From: Saccharomyces paradoxus
Taxonomy: Eukaryota; Ascomycota; Saccharomycetes; Saccharomycetales; Saccharomycetaceae
Direction: 5' to 3'
DNA length: 64,000 bases
Assembly: GCF_002079055.1 (NCBI RefSeq)
Contig: NC_047490.1
Span: 496,001-560,000 of the forward strand
The position numbers were made by a program, and so were the translations under genes. Under the pieces are notes generated by a model. It made no database searches. It was not told the origin of the DNA and was given only the letters and a program-made list of their open reading frames with translations. Positions 34,297 to 44,786 of the stretch are shown here, in pieces. The first letter of the stretch is position 1, and each line of letters opens with the position of its first letter.

Positions 34297-34992
34297 TTAT
34301 TGTCCCTTTTTCAAATGCGTTCTGTAGTGCTGTAAGCAATTATCATGTCGACTGAATCGCTGCGTGCAACCTTTGTACGGACAACAATGATTTTTTTCGC
34401 CCGTATGAATTCTATTATGCCTTGCCAAATGACCTGATGTAGTAAATCCCCTTGCGCAGATTTTGCAAATGTATTTTCGCCTTTGCTCAAGGTCTTCTTC
34501 ATCTGATAATGTGTTTCTTGGATCCGTCCTTTGCTTTCGCGTTTTCAAAGAGTACCTACTATTTGCCATCTTATTATATACATCATTGGGAATTACTCCG
34601 TTTTCAGGTTGTCGTATTAGTGATGAATTACAATTTAGTTGGGATAGCGAGCTTTTTTCGGATGAATCTGAATTATATTGTACTGATGAACTATCAAAGG
34701 AGACGCTTCTCGTTTGTAAATTCGGTGTTATCAAGTATTTGGGCTCCCACTTTTCAGAGCCTTCCCCTGATTTAGTTTGGTATCGAAAATCAAAAGCAGT
34801 CTTATTTAATTTGTGTTTCAGTTCATTCTCTACCACATGAGAATTAGTTAGAACCGGCAGTAGCGTCTGGTACTTTCTTTCCGGGTTTATCTCAACATTT
34901 TCTTCATCCGGCATTCTATCAAATGCTGAGATCCCAGGCAGTACGGGCATTATAGAAACATTAACGTTACTATAGTTATGTGGGTAAAACAT
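34297..34992 (-). CDS. NRG1: NRG1 (YDR043C), C2H2 zinc-finger repressor
   Basis: The 231-residue protein ends in two C2H2 fingers. Finger 1 uses Cys176, Cys179, His192 and His196, and finger 2 uses Cys204, Cys209, His222 and His226, joined by an HTGEK linker. The N-terminal 170 residues are Ser/Asn-rich. Nrg1 recruits the Cyc8-Tup1 corepressor for glucose repression and stress responses. ENA1 is among its known targets, and the ENA gene lies about 4 kb away on this chromosome. The call rests on the finger sequences and the position. Confidence 0.95.
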   Translation of the reverse strand: MFYPHNYSNVNVSIMPVLPGISAFDRMPDEENVEINPERKYQTLLPVLTNSHVVENELKHKLNKTAFDFRYQTKSGEGSEKWEPKYLITPNLQTRSVSFDSSSVQYNSDSSEKSSLSQLNCNSSLIRQPENGVIPNDVYNKMANSRYSLKTRKQRTDPRNTLSDEEDLEQRRKYICKICARGFTTSGHLARHNRIHTGEKNHCCPYKGCTQRFSRHDNCLQHYRTHLKKGQ

Positions 34993-37296
34993 TGTTTAAA
35001 AGTTTGAGAGAGACAGTAATATGCTGATCGAGGGACAATCCAAGAAGGATAAACGGTAAAAAAATTTGAATTTGTAGGAATTACTGTACAATGGTGTTTT
35101 GAGGAATCGTTTATGATATTATTATTTTTTCACTTTCAAAAGCTGCAGAATTCTCTTATAGCATCAAAAAAATGTAAACAAGGTAGAGGGGTTTGTACAT
35201 TTTAGTGAAACGATGACAACCAAATTTTTTAATTTGGGTTTGGAAAGTTCTCTTCCTTATATATGGGTAAACGGAAAAGGAGCCTGCAGTCAGATTGTGA
35301 AAGGTGACACTGCCAAGAGAATAATTAAAAGAAAAAACACCCCAAACACCCTGACCGGCGGCGAAGCCCCTCTGTACGTTCAACGCGTTTCGTTTCACAC
35401 TTAAGGGTCCTCAAGAGGCCATAGTCTTTTACCGATAAGAAAAATCTAGACCCAATGATTCTTTCCCTTCTTTTCCGGTGCGGCCTTTTCATTGTCAAAG
35501 AGAAAAAGCATTTCTTGGCTTTCCCTGAGGGTGCTGACCGCACCAAGCCAGTACTGATTTTTTGCTTTTTTCCTATTTTAGAAAACAGAGTTTTTGCAGT
35601 CTCAGACGTTTCAACGACAAATATGTAGAAAATCAACTTAGAAGTAGAAAAAAAAAAACTAACAACTCTTCTGATTAGGGTGATTTAGGGGCACTATGTA
35701 AAGACAAAAAATGTGAAGGCAAAAGACACACACCGCCTCAATTGAAAAGGCTTATCTTCCGGAGGTTAACTTTTCTTAAATTTTATTTCTTTTTTTTAAA
35801 AAAGAACTAGAAGCTGGCTACAGAAATAAGCTACGGTTCGTGTAGATTACTTTTTCGAACGAGGAGCAAGAAGAGGAAATTTTTTCTTGTTTGCCGCAAA
35901 GTTCGTATATTTCAGTATTCTTTCTCTCCAAGGGTTCGTGACGTGGAATGCCAGCTTGCATTTTTTGCGCTTGGCGTTCTAAGTCCCTGTGCCCATCTGA
36001 AACTATTCGTACATAATACTTAGTAGACACGTAACATCATCTACCGTACATACGACGGGTAGCCAGATTTTGCCGGATTGACGGGGAAAAGACGGAAATG
36101 AGCCCATACGTAATGGTGCGATTTCAATTCCTACTTTTCTATTTCTGGAGAAAATTACTCCAAGGTGGGGAGGGGGGAGGTTAGACTAGTCGCTGTATGA
36201 TGTGGCACCAAATGGAACGAGGCGCGGCTCTTTTGCCTTATCTCAATGAACAAGTGCGAACTATCTTGCCTGGCAAAGTCTTTTCTCCACATGCAATGAT
36301 GTGTATACATAGACACAACGCTTTGTTTTTCTTTGTAAATAGCTTTTGGTGGCTGACTTTGGACATGAAGCATAGGCGCAGCTTTGCCAAGAGGTACTCA
36401 CTTAAATTAACAGTACATACATCTTGGTGTTTGCTACCGGGGTATTGGACTCTAGAAGTAGTTAACCGGTGACGTCAGCTCGAAGCTTTTCTATAAGCTA
36501 TAAAAATACAAATCCTACTCGATTGTCTAATAATAACTAGGTTTTCAACATTGTCATTAAAATAGGCAATTATTTAGGGAACTATCGTCACGCAATTATT
36601 TTAACGAAATCGAAAATCGTTTTAGAGGTTTATTTGACAGGTCATATTGTAGGATTGATTGGAAGATAAGCCCTACCTTTGCTAACCCTTATTTCTAGAC
36701 TGATACCGAACCCAGGCTATGAGTTGTATAAGAATAATCAATGCAATGGCGTTCATTTCCGATTTAATTGCACGATTGTGTAAGAAATAATTTAAAAGAG
36801 TGAAAACTTCGAAACCTTGTAACCGCAAGAGTGCGATCTCGAAACACCGACATGCTAGATAAGGATCACACTATCTTTCCTTCAGAAGTCTTTGTCTCAT
36901 TTACGACGTAGAAACTGTACCGCTGTAGAGGATGAATTGAATCAATAAAGATGTTGTTTGAACAAAAAAGAAACGAAGGCGGGATGAAATTGCCGGCAGG
37001 AAATCATCTTCCCAGCTAAGCAAAACACCAAATAGGAATTCAGATGCAATCTATTATGACACGTAAACCTTTCCATATCATACGTAAGAAATGATTCGTA
37101 TTTTTGAGGCGTTCGACATCTCGTATCCGCGACAGAAAGCGGGATCGATCATCCAAGACCACCTGGCAAGTTGAAGAATTTGCATAAATTTGTAGCAACA
37201 CCTTTCCAAGGCCACTGATTCTGCAAAACGTGCCTCTAACCTAGAATTTTAGTAACGTAAAAAATATTTACGTCCATATATAATCTTCTCCCAGCA

Positions 37297-37333
37297 GCGA
37301 TTTTAACATGGCGATTTTAACATGGCGATTTTA
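37297..37333 (+). repeat. 14-bp tandem repeat, about 2.6 copies
   Basis: The unit GCGATTTTAACATG is repeated head to tail at 37297-37310 and 37311-37324, followed by a partial copy ending at 37333. The copies are identical, so the duplication is recent or length-variable. It lies upstream of HEM13. Confidence 0.85.
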
Positions 37334-37616
37334 TAGCGATAGTTGCCTCAGCATTGGAAAACCGTAGAAGTATGCCTTATTGTAGAAAGTTATGAACAAC
37401 CGGATCTTGCGGTCATTTTTCTTTTCAAGAAAGTGCAAGTCCGCCACTTCCAAAAGAGCATAGCCTTGCCTTGCCCTGTTGATATTTCTCTCCACCACAA
37501 TCGTTGCATTCGCGTTCTTTTCAACAATACATTTTATCACCGAGCCTGCAAATCCTCTAGAGTTTCGTCCGCTCGTACACTGTTGGGAGAAACAATACGC
37601 CTAATTCGTGATTAAG

Positions 37617-38026
37617 ATTCTTCAGAACAATTGCTGCGGGGTTTTCAATGTGTGTTGAACGGTTCGCAGCGTAAAAAAAAGTTACCATAGGCACGGTATT
37701 TCAATTTTCAATTGTTTAGAAAGTGCCTTCACACCATTAGCCCCCTGAGATTACTGTCACAGGCACTTTATATCGAGTTCCTGCCAGATTTCTTAGTTGA
37801 AAGAGCACAACAAGTCTTTCACAGTGGCTCCGCAGCCCTTCTTCTTTTAAACGAGTCGCAGGAACAGAATCCAAATTTCAAAGAACGCTACGCTTTCGCC
37901 TTTTCTGGCTTCTCCCACCAATAATGCCCCAGCTTGAACCAAGCACAAGACTGCAACCAAAGAGCTGACAACCCATAGATAAAGCTTGATTTGTCCATTG
38001 TTCTCGTTTCGAAAAGGCTATATAAG
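37617..38026 (+). promoter_or_regulatory. HEM13 promoter: Rox1 sites and TATA element
   Basis: Two exact matches to the Rox1 hypoxic repressor site YYNATTGTTY are TCAATTGTTT at 37708-37717 and TCCATTGTTC at 37994-38003. A near match on the minus strand is at about 37621-37632 (CAATTGTTC core). A TATA element, TATATAAG, is at 38019-38026, about 150 bp upstream of the ATG. HEM13 is a classic oxygen- and heme-repressed gene under Rox1, so the sites are functionally credible. Confidence 0.7.
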
Positions 38027-38174
38027 GACACGGATTTTCCTTTTTTTCCGCCTATTGTCTTTCTTTGTTAAGCTTTTATTCTCCAGCTTTTTTTGGAAAG
38101 CATATTGATAGCTTTCTTCTCACAAGTCGAACAAAAGAAACCAATTTCGAACACCACAAAACACACATATAAAG

Positions 38175-39161
38175 ATGCCTGCCCCTCAAGATCCAAGGAA
38201 TCTTCCAATCAGACAACAAATGGAAGCTCTTATCCGTCGTAAACAAGCGGAAATCACGCAAGGTTTGGAATCTATCGATACAGTTAAGTTCCATGCTGAT
38301 ACTTGGACCCGTGGTAACGATGGTGGTGGTGGTACTTCTATGGTTATTCAGAACGGTACTACTTTCGAAAAAGGTGGTGTTAATGTGTCCGTTGTTTACG
38401 GCCAATTGAGCCCAGCAGCCGTTTCAGCCATGAAGGCGGATCACAAGAACCTAAGTCTACCAGAAGACCCAAAGACTGGTTTACCAGTTACCGACGGTGT
38501 CAAATTCTTTGCTTGTGGTTTAAGTATGGTTATTCACCCTGTTAACCCACACGCTCCAACCACACACTTGAACTACCGTTACTTTGAAACCTGGAACCAA
38601 GACGGAACTCCACAAACTTGGTGGTTTGGTGGTGGTGCTGATTTGACGCCTTCCTACTTATACGAAGAAGATGGTCAACTATTCCATCAATTGCACAAAG
38701 ATGCCTTGGATAAGCACGACACTGCTTTGTACCCACGTTTCAAAAAATGGTGTGATGAGTACTTCTACATTACCCACCGTAAGGAAACTCGTGGTATTGG
38801 TGGTATCTTCTTTGACGATTATGATGAGCGTGATCCACAAGAAATATTGAAGATGGTTGAAGATTGTTTCGATGCCTTCTTACCATCTTACTTAACCATT
38901 GTTAAGAGAAGAAAGGATATGCCATATACAAAGGAAGAACAACAATGGCAAGCCATTAGACGTGGTAGATACGTTGAATTCAACTTAATCTACGACAGAG
39001 GTACTCAATTCGGTTTAAGAACCCCAGGCTCTAGAGTTGAATCAATTTTGATGAGTTTACCTGAACATGCCTCCTGGTTATACAACCACCACCCTGCTCC
39101 TGGTTCCAGAGAAGCTAAGTTACTAGAGGTTACCACCAAACCAAGGGAGTGGGTTAAATAG
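38175..39161 (+). CDS. HEM13: HEM13 (YDR044C/W locus), coproporphyrinogen III oxidase
   Basis: The 328-residue oxygen-dependent coproporphyrinogen III oxidase catalyses the sixth step of heme synthesis in the cytosol. It converts two propionate side chains to vinyl groups, giving protoporphyrinogen IX. The family signature is intact: THLNYRYFE and the glycine-rich [19 protein letters not shown] (about 150-172), then [15 protein letters not shown] (about 210-224) and [18 protein letters not shown]. There is no presequence, as expected for the fungal enzyme. Codon bias is strong. The product of neighbouring HEM12 is this enzyme's substrate. Confidence 0.97.
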   Translation: MPAPQDPRNLPIRQQMEALIRRKQAEITQGLESIDTVKFHADTWTRGNDGGGGTSMVIQNGTTFEKGGVNVSVVYGQLSPAAVSAMKADHKNLSLPEDPKTGLPVTDGVKFFACGLSMVIHPVNPHAPTTHLNYRYFETWNQDGTPQTWWFGGGADLTPSYLYEEDGQLFHQLHKDALDKHDTALYPRFKKWCDEYFYITHRKETRGIGGIFFDDYDERDPQEILKMVEDCFDAFLPSYLTIVKRRKDMPYTKEEQQWQAIRRGRYVEFNLIYDRGTQFGLRTPGSRVESILMSLPEHASWLYNHHPAPGSREAKLLEVTTKPREWVK

Positions 39162-39505
39162 TTCAGGGTTTTCAACAAAACGATTTTATGATCTGAATGA
39201 CGATGATGATTTGATTATTTCGACCACTTATTTATACATTTTTTTTATTTATTAGACCTCCTTTACATAATTCTTCAAATTCAATTGATACAGAATCTTT
39301 ATTCTTGAAAGCTTAAATTTATTGCATTTTATTTATGGTACGTGTCCACAGTGCGTGCAGAATCAACAAATTTCTATCATTACTTATTGCTCCAAAAATT
39401 TGGAAATAGCCTCTATTTTACACGTGCGCTCAGTTCAATCAGATCCAAAGATATTCTTGTTACCGCTTTTATCCTTGGAAGGTCCATCTTATATTCAAGG
39501 ATTTA
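39162..39505. other. HEM13-RPC11 convergent 3' region
   Basis: A 344-bp AT-rich gap between two convergent genes. I see no further gene, RNA or repeat. Confidence 0.4.
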
Positions 39506-39838
39506 TTAATTTTCTTTCCATCTATGACCACAGTTCACACACTTATAAAAGGTAGTCATCGGTTCATCAGCTGACCTGATTTGTAATTGAAAGAAGTAAG
39601 CGCTCTCACCACCACAAGTATCATAATTAGGACATTGGGTTTTGGTTTGATCCACATTGTCCCAACCACCACCAAGAACATCATCAACTTCCTTTCTTGG
39701 CAGTTTCTTCCTATCATAGATTTCTATACCTTCTATAGGAAACTCATATGGACATGAACGGCATGCCAATGTATATACACCGCTATCGCCACTCGTTATT
39801 AGTAGCATATTGTTACACGAAGGACAAAACGAAAGCAT
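39506..39838 (-). CDS. RPC11: RPC11 (YDR045C), RNA polymerase III subunit C11
   Basis: The 110-residue protein has two zinc ribbons. The N-terminal one uses Cys5, Cys8, Cys26 and Cys29 (Rpb9-like). The C-terminal one uses Cys69, Cys74, Cys100 and Cys103 (TFIIS-like). The TFIIS catalytic loop QIRSADEP is intact, with Asp91 and Glu92. C11 provides RNA-cleavage activity to Pol III and is needed for termination and re-initiation. It looks identical to the S. cerevisiae protein as I remember it, which fits strong constraint. Confidence 0.96.
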   Translation of the reverse strand: MLSFCPSCNNMLLITSGDSGVYTLACRSCPYEFPIEGIEIYDRKKLPRKEVDDVLGGGWDNVDQTKTQCPNYDTCGGESAYFFQLQIRSADEPMTTFYKCVNCGHRWKEN

Positions 39839-40282
39839 CCTAAACTTTGTTTTCTACGCTTTATCTATGAATGCGAACTCTTCTGGTTATATAGTCATAT
39901 AATGTATGCGTTTACCAGAAAAACGCTTCCCGATTATGCTTTTGGACAAAATTTTCCTACTGTTCCTTTTGAACTAGAATCAAATTTTATTTTTATCATC
40001 TTTGCCAAATAATTATGGATGCCCAAAAATTTCATCTGCCGTATTTTTTTTATTTTCCCGTCCATTTGCACAAATTTTTTTTTTTCAATATTCGGTGGTA
40101 TCTGAAAATGTTAATAGGAATGGCGCTAAGAAACTTTCTTCGCTGCCGGATGCTATGACATGCCTAATCAAATGGTTAAGGACGTCGAGTAAAATGATTC
40201 GGTCCGGTCAACAGATTTCATGCTTGTGTTGCTTCATTTATGAATATAATATACAAATATATAAAATGCTATCTATTGTGGA
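39839..40282. promoter_or_regulatory. RPC11 promoter and BAP3 3' region
   Basis: A 444-bp gap holding the RPC11 promoter and the end of BAP3, both on the minus strand. A 94-codon plus frame at 40002-40286 is unsupported. No motif stands out. Confidence 0.4.
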
Positions 40283-42097
40283 CTAACACCAAAACTTGTA
40301 GATTCTGAAGAATATTGAAGAGTTTTTTAGTCTTTCTTTGTTTTCTTCGTCCTCTTGCCTCATTATTTCAGGATCGTAAACTCTTCTATGGAAATCCAAG
40401 TCAATTTTATCCAGTGGGTTTAAAAAGGTGAAATCTCTCTTGTAAACCATATACCCAACATACATGAATATCCATAGCGGGGCAGCCAAATAACTTTCGA
40501 AGAATGCTTGAGCATCACACTTGCCGCCATTGCCTAGTGGAGACAGTGCTACCCAAAACTGGGCCATAAAGACAAGAATATTGAAAAAAACTCCATAGTA
40601 TGAACCCCATATACCGGTATTGGCCTTATAGCCAACTTCATCAAGTGACCTTCCTTGAACTTTCATGGCTCTCCTGAAACGAATGTGTGAAAGCATAATA
40701 CCGGACCATGTGAAAAGTTCACTCAACCCTGCAATAGCTGCCAACCATGTGAACGCTTGCTCTTCTTGTGGAGAGCAGGCGACGAAGCCAATGACACCAA
40801 CAAGAGAGCACACCACTAAGGCTCGTAAAGGTCTTCCCTCTCTGTCAATATAGTTCAAAAATTTTGGAGCATAGCCCTGTTGAGCCAAGGAACACATTAA
40901 TCTTGGTGCAGCATAGAGAGCAGAATTTGCAACAGAAATGACCGATATCAAAATAACTGCATTAATGATATGGGGCACGACCCTAACTTTGTGAATAGAG
41001 GCTGCCAAGACATATGGTGAAGCATGCGTCGCTGACCCTCCAGAGCCCATCAACTGGTCGTTATTGTGAGGAACGTTGAAGCCGATTAGTATCATTGTCA
41101 ACAAATAAATGATTAGGATACGATACACACTTCTTTTGGCAGCCACAGGAGTGGATTTTCTAGGGTTGGACTGCTCGTTGATGGAAAGAACAAATAATTC
41201 AATACCACCGAAGGAGAAATATGCAGTCACAAGAATGAAACATATACCTTTGAAACGAGTAGCACCGTTACCGTCTGCAAATGAACCAGGGTCGCGCCAA
41301 TATTTACCGCCAATATAGCCGTCCACACCAGCCCCCCCACAATTGATAACGACTGATAAAATGATAAAGCCTGCAACCATCAGAATCTTACAAGAATTAA
41401 AGATGAATTCCGTTTCACCATATGCCTTGACGCCAAAAAAGTGGATAAACAATAAAAAAACATAAAAGATGACAATGAATACATCGGCATTGATTGTGTC
41501 GTTCCAGTACTTGACGGTCATGGAAGAAGTAATCAATTCTAACGGTAGCACAGTTAACCACTGAATGCAAAATAACCAAGTAGTGGCAAACCCAAATGAC
41601 TTTGAAATAAAAATGGAATTGTATGCGTTAAAGTTACCTGGAAGCGTTGGATAAGTGACGCCCATTTCACCAGCCGCTTGGACCATAAAATACGTGACGA
41701 ACGAGACCATAACGTAGCCGATGACCAAAGAACCTGGGCCAGCAAGACTCAAACCCTTGGCGTTGGCAACCAGAAGACCTGTTCCTATCCCTGTACCTAG
41801 AGACATCATCACGACATGTCTAGATTTCATTGACTTTTTCAGATGGTTGTTGGATTTCATCGACCTGGTACCATCCTCTAAGTCATTGTCTTCTTCTAAA
41901 CGTTGGCTTTCGGCTCTTCTGAATGAATTGACAAATCTGTGAACCAACCCATCGCGAGATTCCTCAGAATGCTCCTTAACTTCCGGGGTTAATGAAGCTG
42001 TGGTTGATGTATTGAAGTTATTATATAAAGCCGAGTCTGTTACTTCGAACTCGGCAGTTTTTTCCATTTTAGAAGACGTTACTATAGGATCTGGCAT
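40283..42097 (-). CDS. BAP3: BAP3 (YDR046C), branched-chain amino acid permease
   Basis: The 604-residue member of the yeast amino acid transporter (AAT/YAT) family has about 12 membrane helices after a cytosolic N-terminus of about 105 residues. The first helix carries [16 protein letters not shown], the family's substrate-binding GTG region. The C-terminus ends FFRIYKFWC; the FWC end is the palmitoylation motif of this family. It imports leucine, isoleucine, valine and related amino acids at the plasma membrane. I set the start at 42097, giving [17 protein letters not shown]. An in-frame ATG 66 bp upstream would add 22 residues and is probably not used. Confidence 0.95.
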   Translation of the reverse strand: MPDPIVTSSKMEKTAEFEVTDSALYNNFNTSTTASLTPEVKEHSEESRDGLVHRFVNSFRRAESQRLEEDNDLEDGTRSMKSNNHLKKSMKSRHVVMMSLGTGIGTGLLVANAKGLSLAGPGSLVIGYVMVSFVTYFMVQAAGEMGVTYPTLPGNFNAYNSIFISKSFGFATTWLFCIQWLTVLPLELITSSMTVKYWNDTINADVFIVIFYVFLLFIHFFGVKAYGETEFIFNSCKILMVAGFIILSVVINCGGAGVDGYIGGKYWRDPGSFADGNGATRFKGICFILVTAYFSFGGIELFVLSINEQSNPRKSTPVAAKRSVYRILIIYLLTMILIGFNVPHNNDQLMGSGGSATHASPYVLAASIHKVRVVPHIINAVILISVISVANSALYAAPRLMCSLAQQGYAPKFLNYIDREGRPLRALVVCSLVGVIGFVACSPQEEQAFTWLAAIAGLSELFTWSGIMLSHIRFRRAMKVQGRSLDEVGYKANTGIWGSYYGVFFNILVFMAQFWVALSPLGNGGKCDAQAFFESYLAAPLWIFMYVGYMVYKRDFTFLNPLDKIDLDFHRRVYDPEIMRQEDEENKERLKNSSIFFRIYKFWC

Positions 42098-43388
42098 TGT
42101 CCTAAAGGAAAGAAAGTATTTAGAAATAATATCTAACTTCGCAAATCCATCAATAGTAACCACGCCAATTACAACGTAGTTTCTAATGCCCGATTTTTCC
42201 GATTACCACTAGAAAACGCAAGAAGAAAATATACATTGCATCTGCTAAATGAATGTTACTGCTAATATATCTGTCCTTTAATGAAAAAAGACAGGATCAA
42301 CAGAGACACCAGGAAAGGGCAATCATGGTAAAAAAAACTGTGTGAACCTGGGGATGTTAGCTGAACTACTTGCAGCGGAAATGACCGCATATTTTACTGT
42401 CATGCTTCTTTGAAGAAAAAGGAGCCTTTTGGATGGGGCTTTCGTTAATCGCAGCTCGAGGATCAGCTAGTGAAATATAGCAGGGCCTTTCTCGAGGAGC
42501 CGCACGTACGGCTATATAAAAGGTGTCTTTCCAACTCAGCGAGATTTGTCGGCCGGAAAAAAAAAGCACGCATCCGGCAAGGAAAGGACGCTAGTAAGCC
42601 TAATGCAGAAGAAGGAAAGGACACGAAGAAGGTGCTACGAGAAGGAAAATAAAACTCAATGGGACGGAACGGCAGCATTTTAGAGTATAATTTTGGATCC
42701 GTCCATAATAACGTACATAACTTAGTACGGGGACGGCATGTTTTGAATTGCGCCAGTGGTGCTTTGCTTTGCCGTAGTTTGTAAAAAAAAACTCTTTCGG
42801 ACGACGTATTCTCATGCTACACCAGTAATTGGCGTCATTGACCATATATTTTGCACCAGTGTATATCCAAAGCCTTTATTGGAAAATCGCTCTTTAAAGA
42901 AAAAAAACTTGTTCACTTACATGCGCGCATTTTGATGTACGTAACACTGCAATAGACTGGGTGGTATATATAGATCATATTTTAGTAGACGCACGCGGGC
43001 GATTATAACGAAAGCATTTCCCTTTGTTAGCAAACAACATATCCTTAGCTTCACCCTGCCAATACTGATAGTTTATTCGCTATCTTGGCGCTACCATACA
43101 CGATTTTTTTTCAATGTTCCTCGTATATACGGGACAGGGTTCGGGGTTTTGGTGGCAGGAGAGAAAAGTAAAAAAAATGAGAGGCACGAGTTTAAATTTT
43201 GCCAACGAAATGTTCTGCCCTTTTTGTCATTACTGCTCGAACCACTGATGTTTCAAACGAAGTGGACATAGAGTAAATAGGAAGCGCTGACAACCAATTC
43301 ATCGAGAATTTTCTTAGAATTGTGTTTGCTAGGTTATCTTCGAGACAAAGAAAGAAGAAAATAAAAGCAAATAACACATCATAACGCT
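42098..43388. promoter_or_regulatory. Divergent BAP3/HEM12 promoter region
   Basis: A 1.29-kb divergent region. Near 42498 it holds an inverted repeat that matches the BAP3 amino-acid-responsive element (listed separately), and a plus-strand TATATAAA at 42513-42520. Short frames here are rejected. The right half is the HEM12 promoter, without an obvious motif. Confidence 0.45.
42498..42513. promoter_or_regulatory. BAP3 amino-acid response element (AGCCG-N6-CGGCT)
   Basis: The inverted repeat AGCCG CACGTA CGGCT occupies 42498-42513, which is 401-416 bp upstream of the BAP3 start. Stp1-type factors bind CGGC-containing sequences. A UASaa in S. cerevisiae BAP3 was mapped, as I recall, to about -418 to -392, so the position agrees. 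It would place BAP3 under the Ssy1-Ptr3-Ssy5 amino acid sensor. Confidence 0.6.
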
Positions 43389-44477
43389 ATGGGTAAGTTT
43401 CCAGCTCCAAAAAACGATTTGATATTGAGAGCCGCAAAGGGTGAAAAAGTCGAGAGACCGCCATGCTGGATTATGCGCCAAGCAGGCCGTTACCTGCCTG
43501 AATATCATGAAGTGAAAAATAACCGTGATTTCTTTCAAACTTGTAGGGATGCGGAAATCGCTTCTGAGATTACTATCCAGCCCGTGAGACGCTATAGGGG
43601 CCTCATTGATGCTGCTATTATTTTCAGTGATATTTTAGTTATTCCGCAAGCCATGGGTATGAGGGTTGAAATGCTTGAAGGTAAAGGTCCACATTTCCCA
43701 GAACCTTTAAGAAATCCGGAAGACCTCCAGGCCGTGTTGGACTACAAGGTTGACGTTTTGAAAGAGTTAGATTGGGCTTTTAAGGCAATCACTATGACAA
43801 GGATCAAGTTAGATGGTGAGGTGCCCTTATTTGGCTTTTGCGGGGGGCCCTGGACCCTAATGGTTTATATGACGGAAGGCGGCGGATCACGTCTTTTCAG
43901 ATTTGCCAAACAGTGGATTAACATGTATCCAGAGCTCTCTCATAATTTATTACAAAAAATTACTGATGTTGCCGTGGAGTTTTTGAGTCAGCAAGTGGTG
44001 GCGGGTGCTCAAATATTACAAGTTTTTGAGAGTTGGGGTGGCGAACTTTCGTCTGTGGATTTTGATGAATTCTCCCTACCATACCTAAGGCAGATTGCTG
44101 AAAGAGTACCTAAGAGATTGCAAGAATTGGGCATTTTGGAACACATTCCTATGATAGTTTTTGCAAAAGGGTCATGGTATGCGTTAGACAAGCTATGCGA
44201 TTCAGGATTTGATGTTGTTTCTTTGGACTGGTCCTGGGACCCAAGGGAAGCAGTGAAGGTAAACAACAATCGTGTCACCTTGCAAGGCAACCTTGATCCT
44301 GGTGTCATGTATGGTTCTAAAGAGGTAATAACGAAGAAAGTTAAACAAATGATTGAGGCTTTTGGGGGTGGAAAGTCCCGCTACATCGTTAACTTTGGTC
44401 ACGGTACCCACCCTTTTATGGATCCAGACGTCATCAAGTTTTTCTTGGAGGAGTGCCATAGAATTGGTTCGCTGTAG
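43389..44477 (+). CDS. HEM12: HEM12 (YDR047W), uroporphyrinogen decarboxylase
   Basis: The 362-residue enzyme converts uroporphyrinogen III to coproporphyrinogen III, the fifth step of heme synthesis, in the cytosol. Both family signatures are visible: [17 protein letters not shown] at residues 23-39 and [20 protein letters not shown] at about 143-162. [13 protein letters not shown] and the C-terminal [11 protein letters not shown] also match. Length equals that of S. cerevisiae Hem12. Its product feeds HEM13, encoded about 4 kb upstream. The next gene, VMS1, follows in the same direction after 309 bp. Confidence 0.96.
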   Translation: MGKFPAPKNDLILRAAKGEKVERPPCWIMRQAGRYLPEYHEVKNNRDFFQTCRDAEIASEITIQPVRRYRGLIDAAIIFSDILVIPQAMGMRVEMLEGKGPHFPEPLRNPEDLQAVLDYKVDVLKELDWAFKAITMTRIKLDGEVPLFGFCGGPWTLMVYMTEGGGSRLFRFAKQWINMYPELSHNLLQKITDVAVEFLSQQVVAGAQILQVFESWGGELSSVDFDEFSLPYLRQIAERVPKRLQELGILEHIPMIVFAKGSWYALDKLCDSGFDVVSLDWSWDPREAVKVNNNRVTLQGNLDPGVMYGSKEVITKKVKQMIEAFGGGKSRYIVNFGHGTHPFMDPDVIKFFLEECHRIGSL

Positions 44478-44786
44478 TGGCGGAAATATTGTTTCGTATA
44501 GTGCTACAGATGAAAGTATATACATGTATGTAAATAAAATCTTCCTCACAAGGTTAAAAAAAGGTGGCGTTGTATTTTTCTTGAGGTTCTGTATTGGAAT
44601 CATTAATTTTTTTTTTTTTATGTATTTATTTTTTTGCAGGTTCTCGAAATGGATAGTGACAAAATCTTGAGTGGAAAATAAAAGATGAAGGAATATGAAA
44701 ACTAATAAGGATGCGTATTGCTTTCTCTCCAAGGAAAAACAACTCGCAAAAGATCTGCACGGCCTGTTAGCAAAGCTATCAATAGC
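44478..44786. promoter_or_regulatory. HEM12 3' region and VMS1 leader
   Basis: The 309-bp tandem gap includes T-rich tracts near 44604-44635. It also contains an in-frame ATG at 44718 that would extend VMS1 by 23 residues. Confidence 0.4.

Larger units (their letters stand above)
34993..38174. other. 3.18-kb gene-free region between NRG1 and HEM13
   Basis: This long divergent region holds the NRG1 promoter (left) and the HEM13 promoter (right). The many short frames (for example 35325-35636 minus, 36197-36472 plus, 37343-37615 plus) have no recognisable domains. A short tandem repeat lies at 37297-37333. HEM13 control sites are listed separately. The gap has a similar size in S. cerevisiae by my recollection. 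Confidence 0.5.

Noticed and set aside
44202-44732. 176-codon minus-strand frame near the HEM12 end
   Set aside because: It overlaps HEM12 antisense and continues through a T-rich leader; this corresponds to the kind of dubious frame known in this locus (YDR048C).
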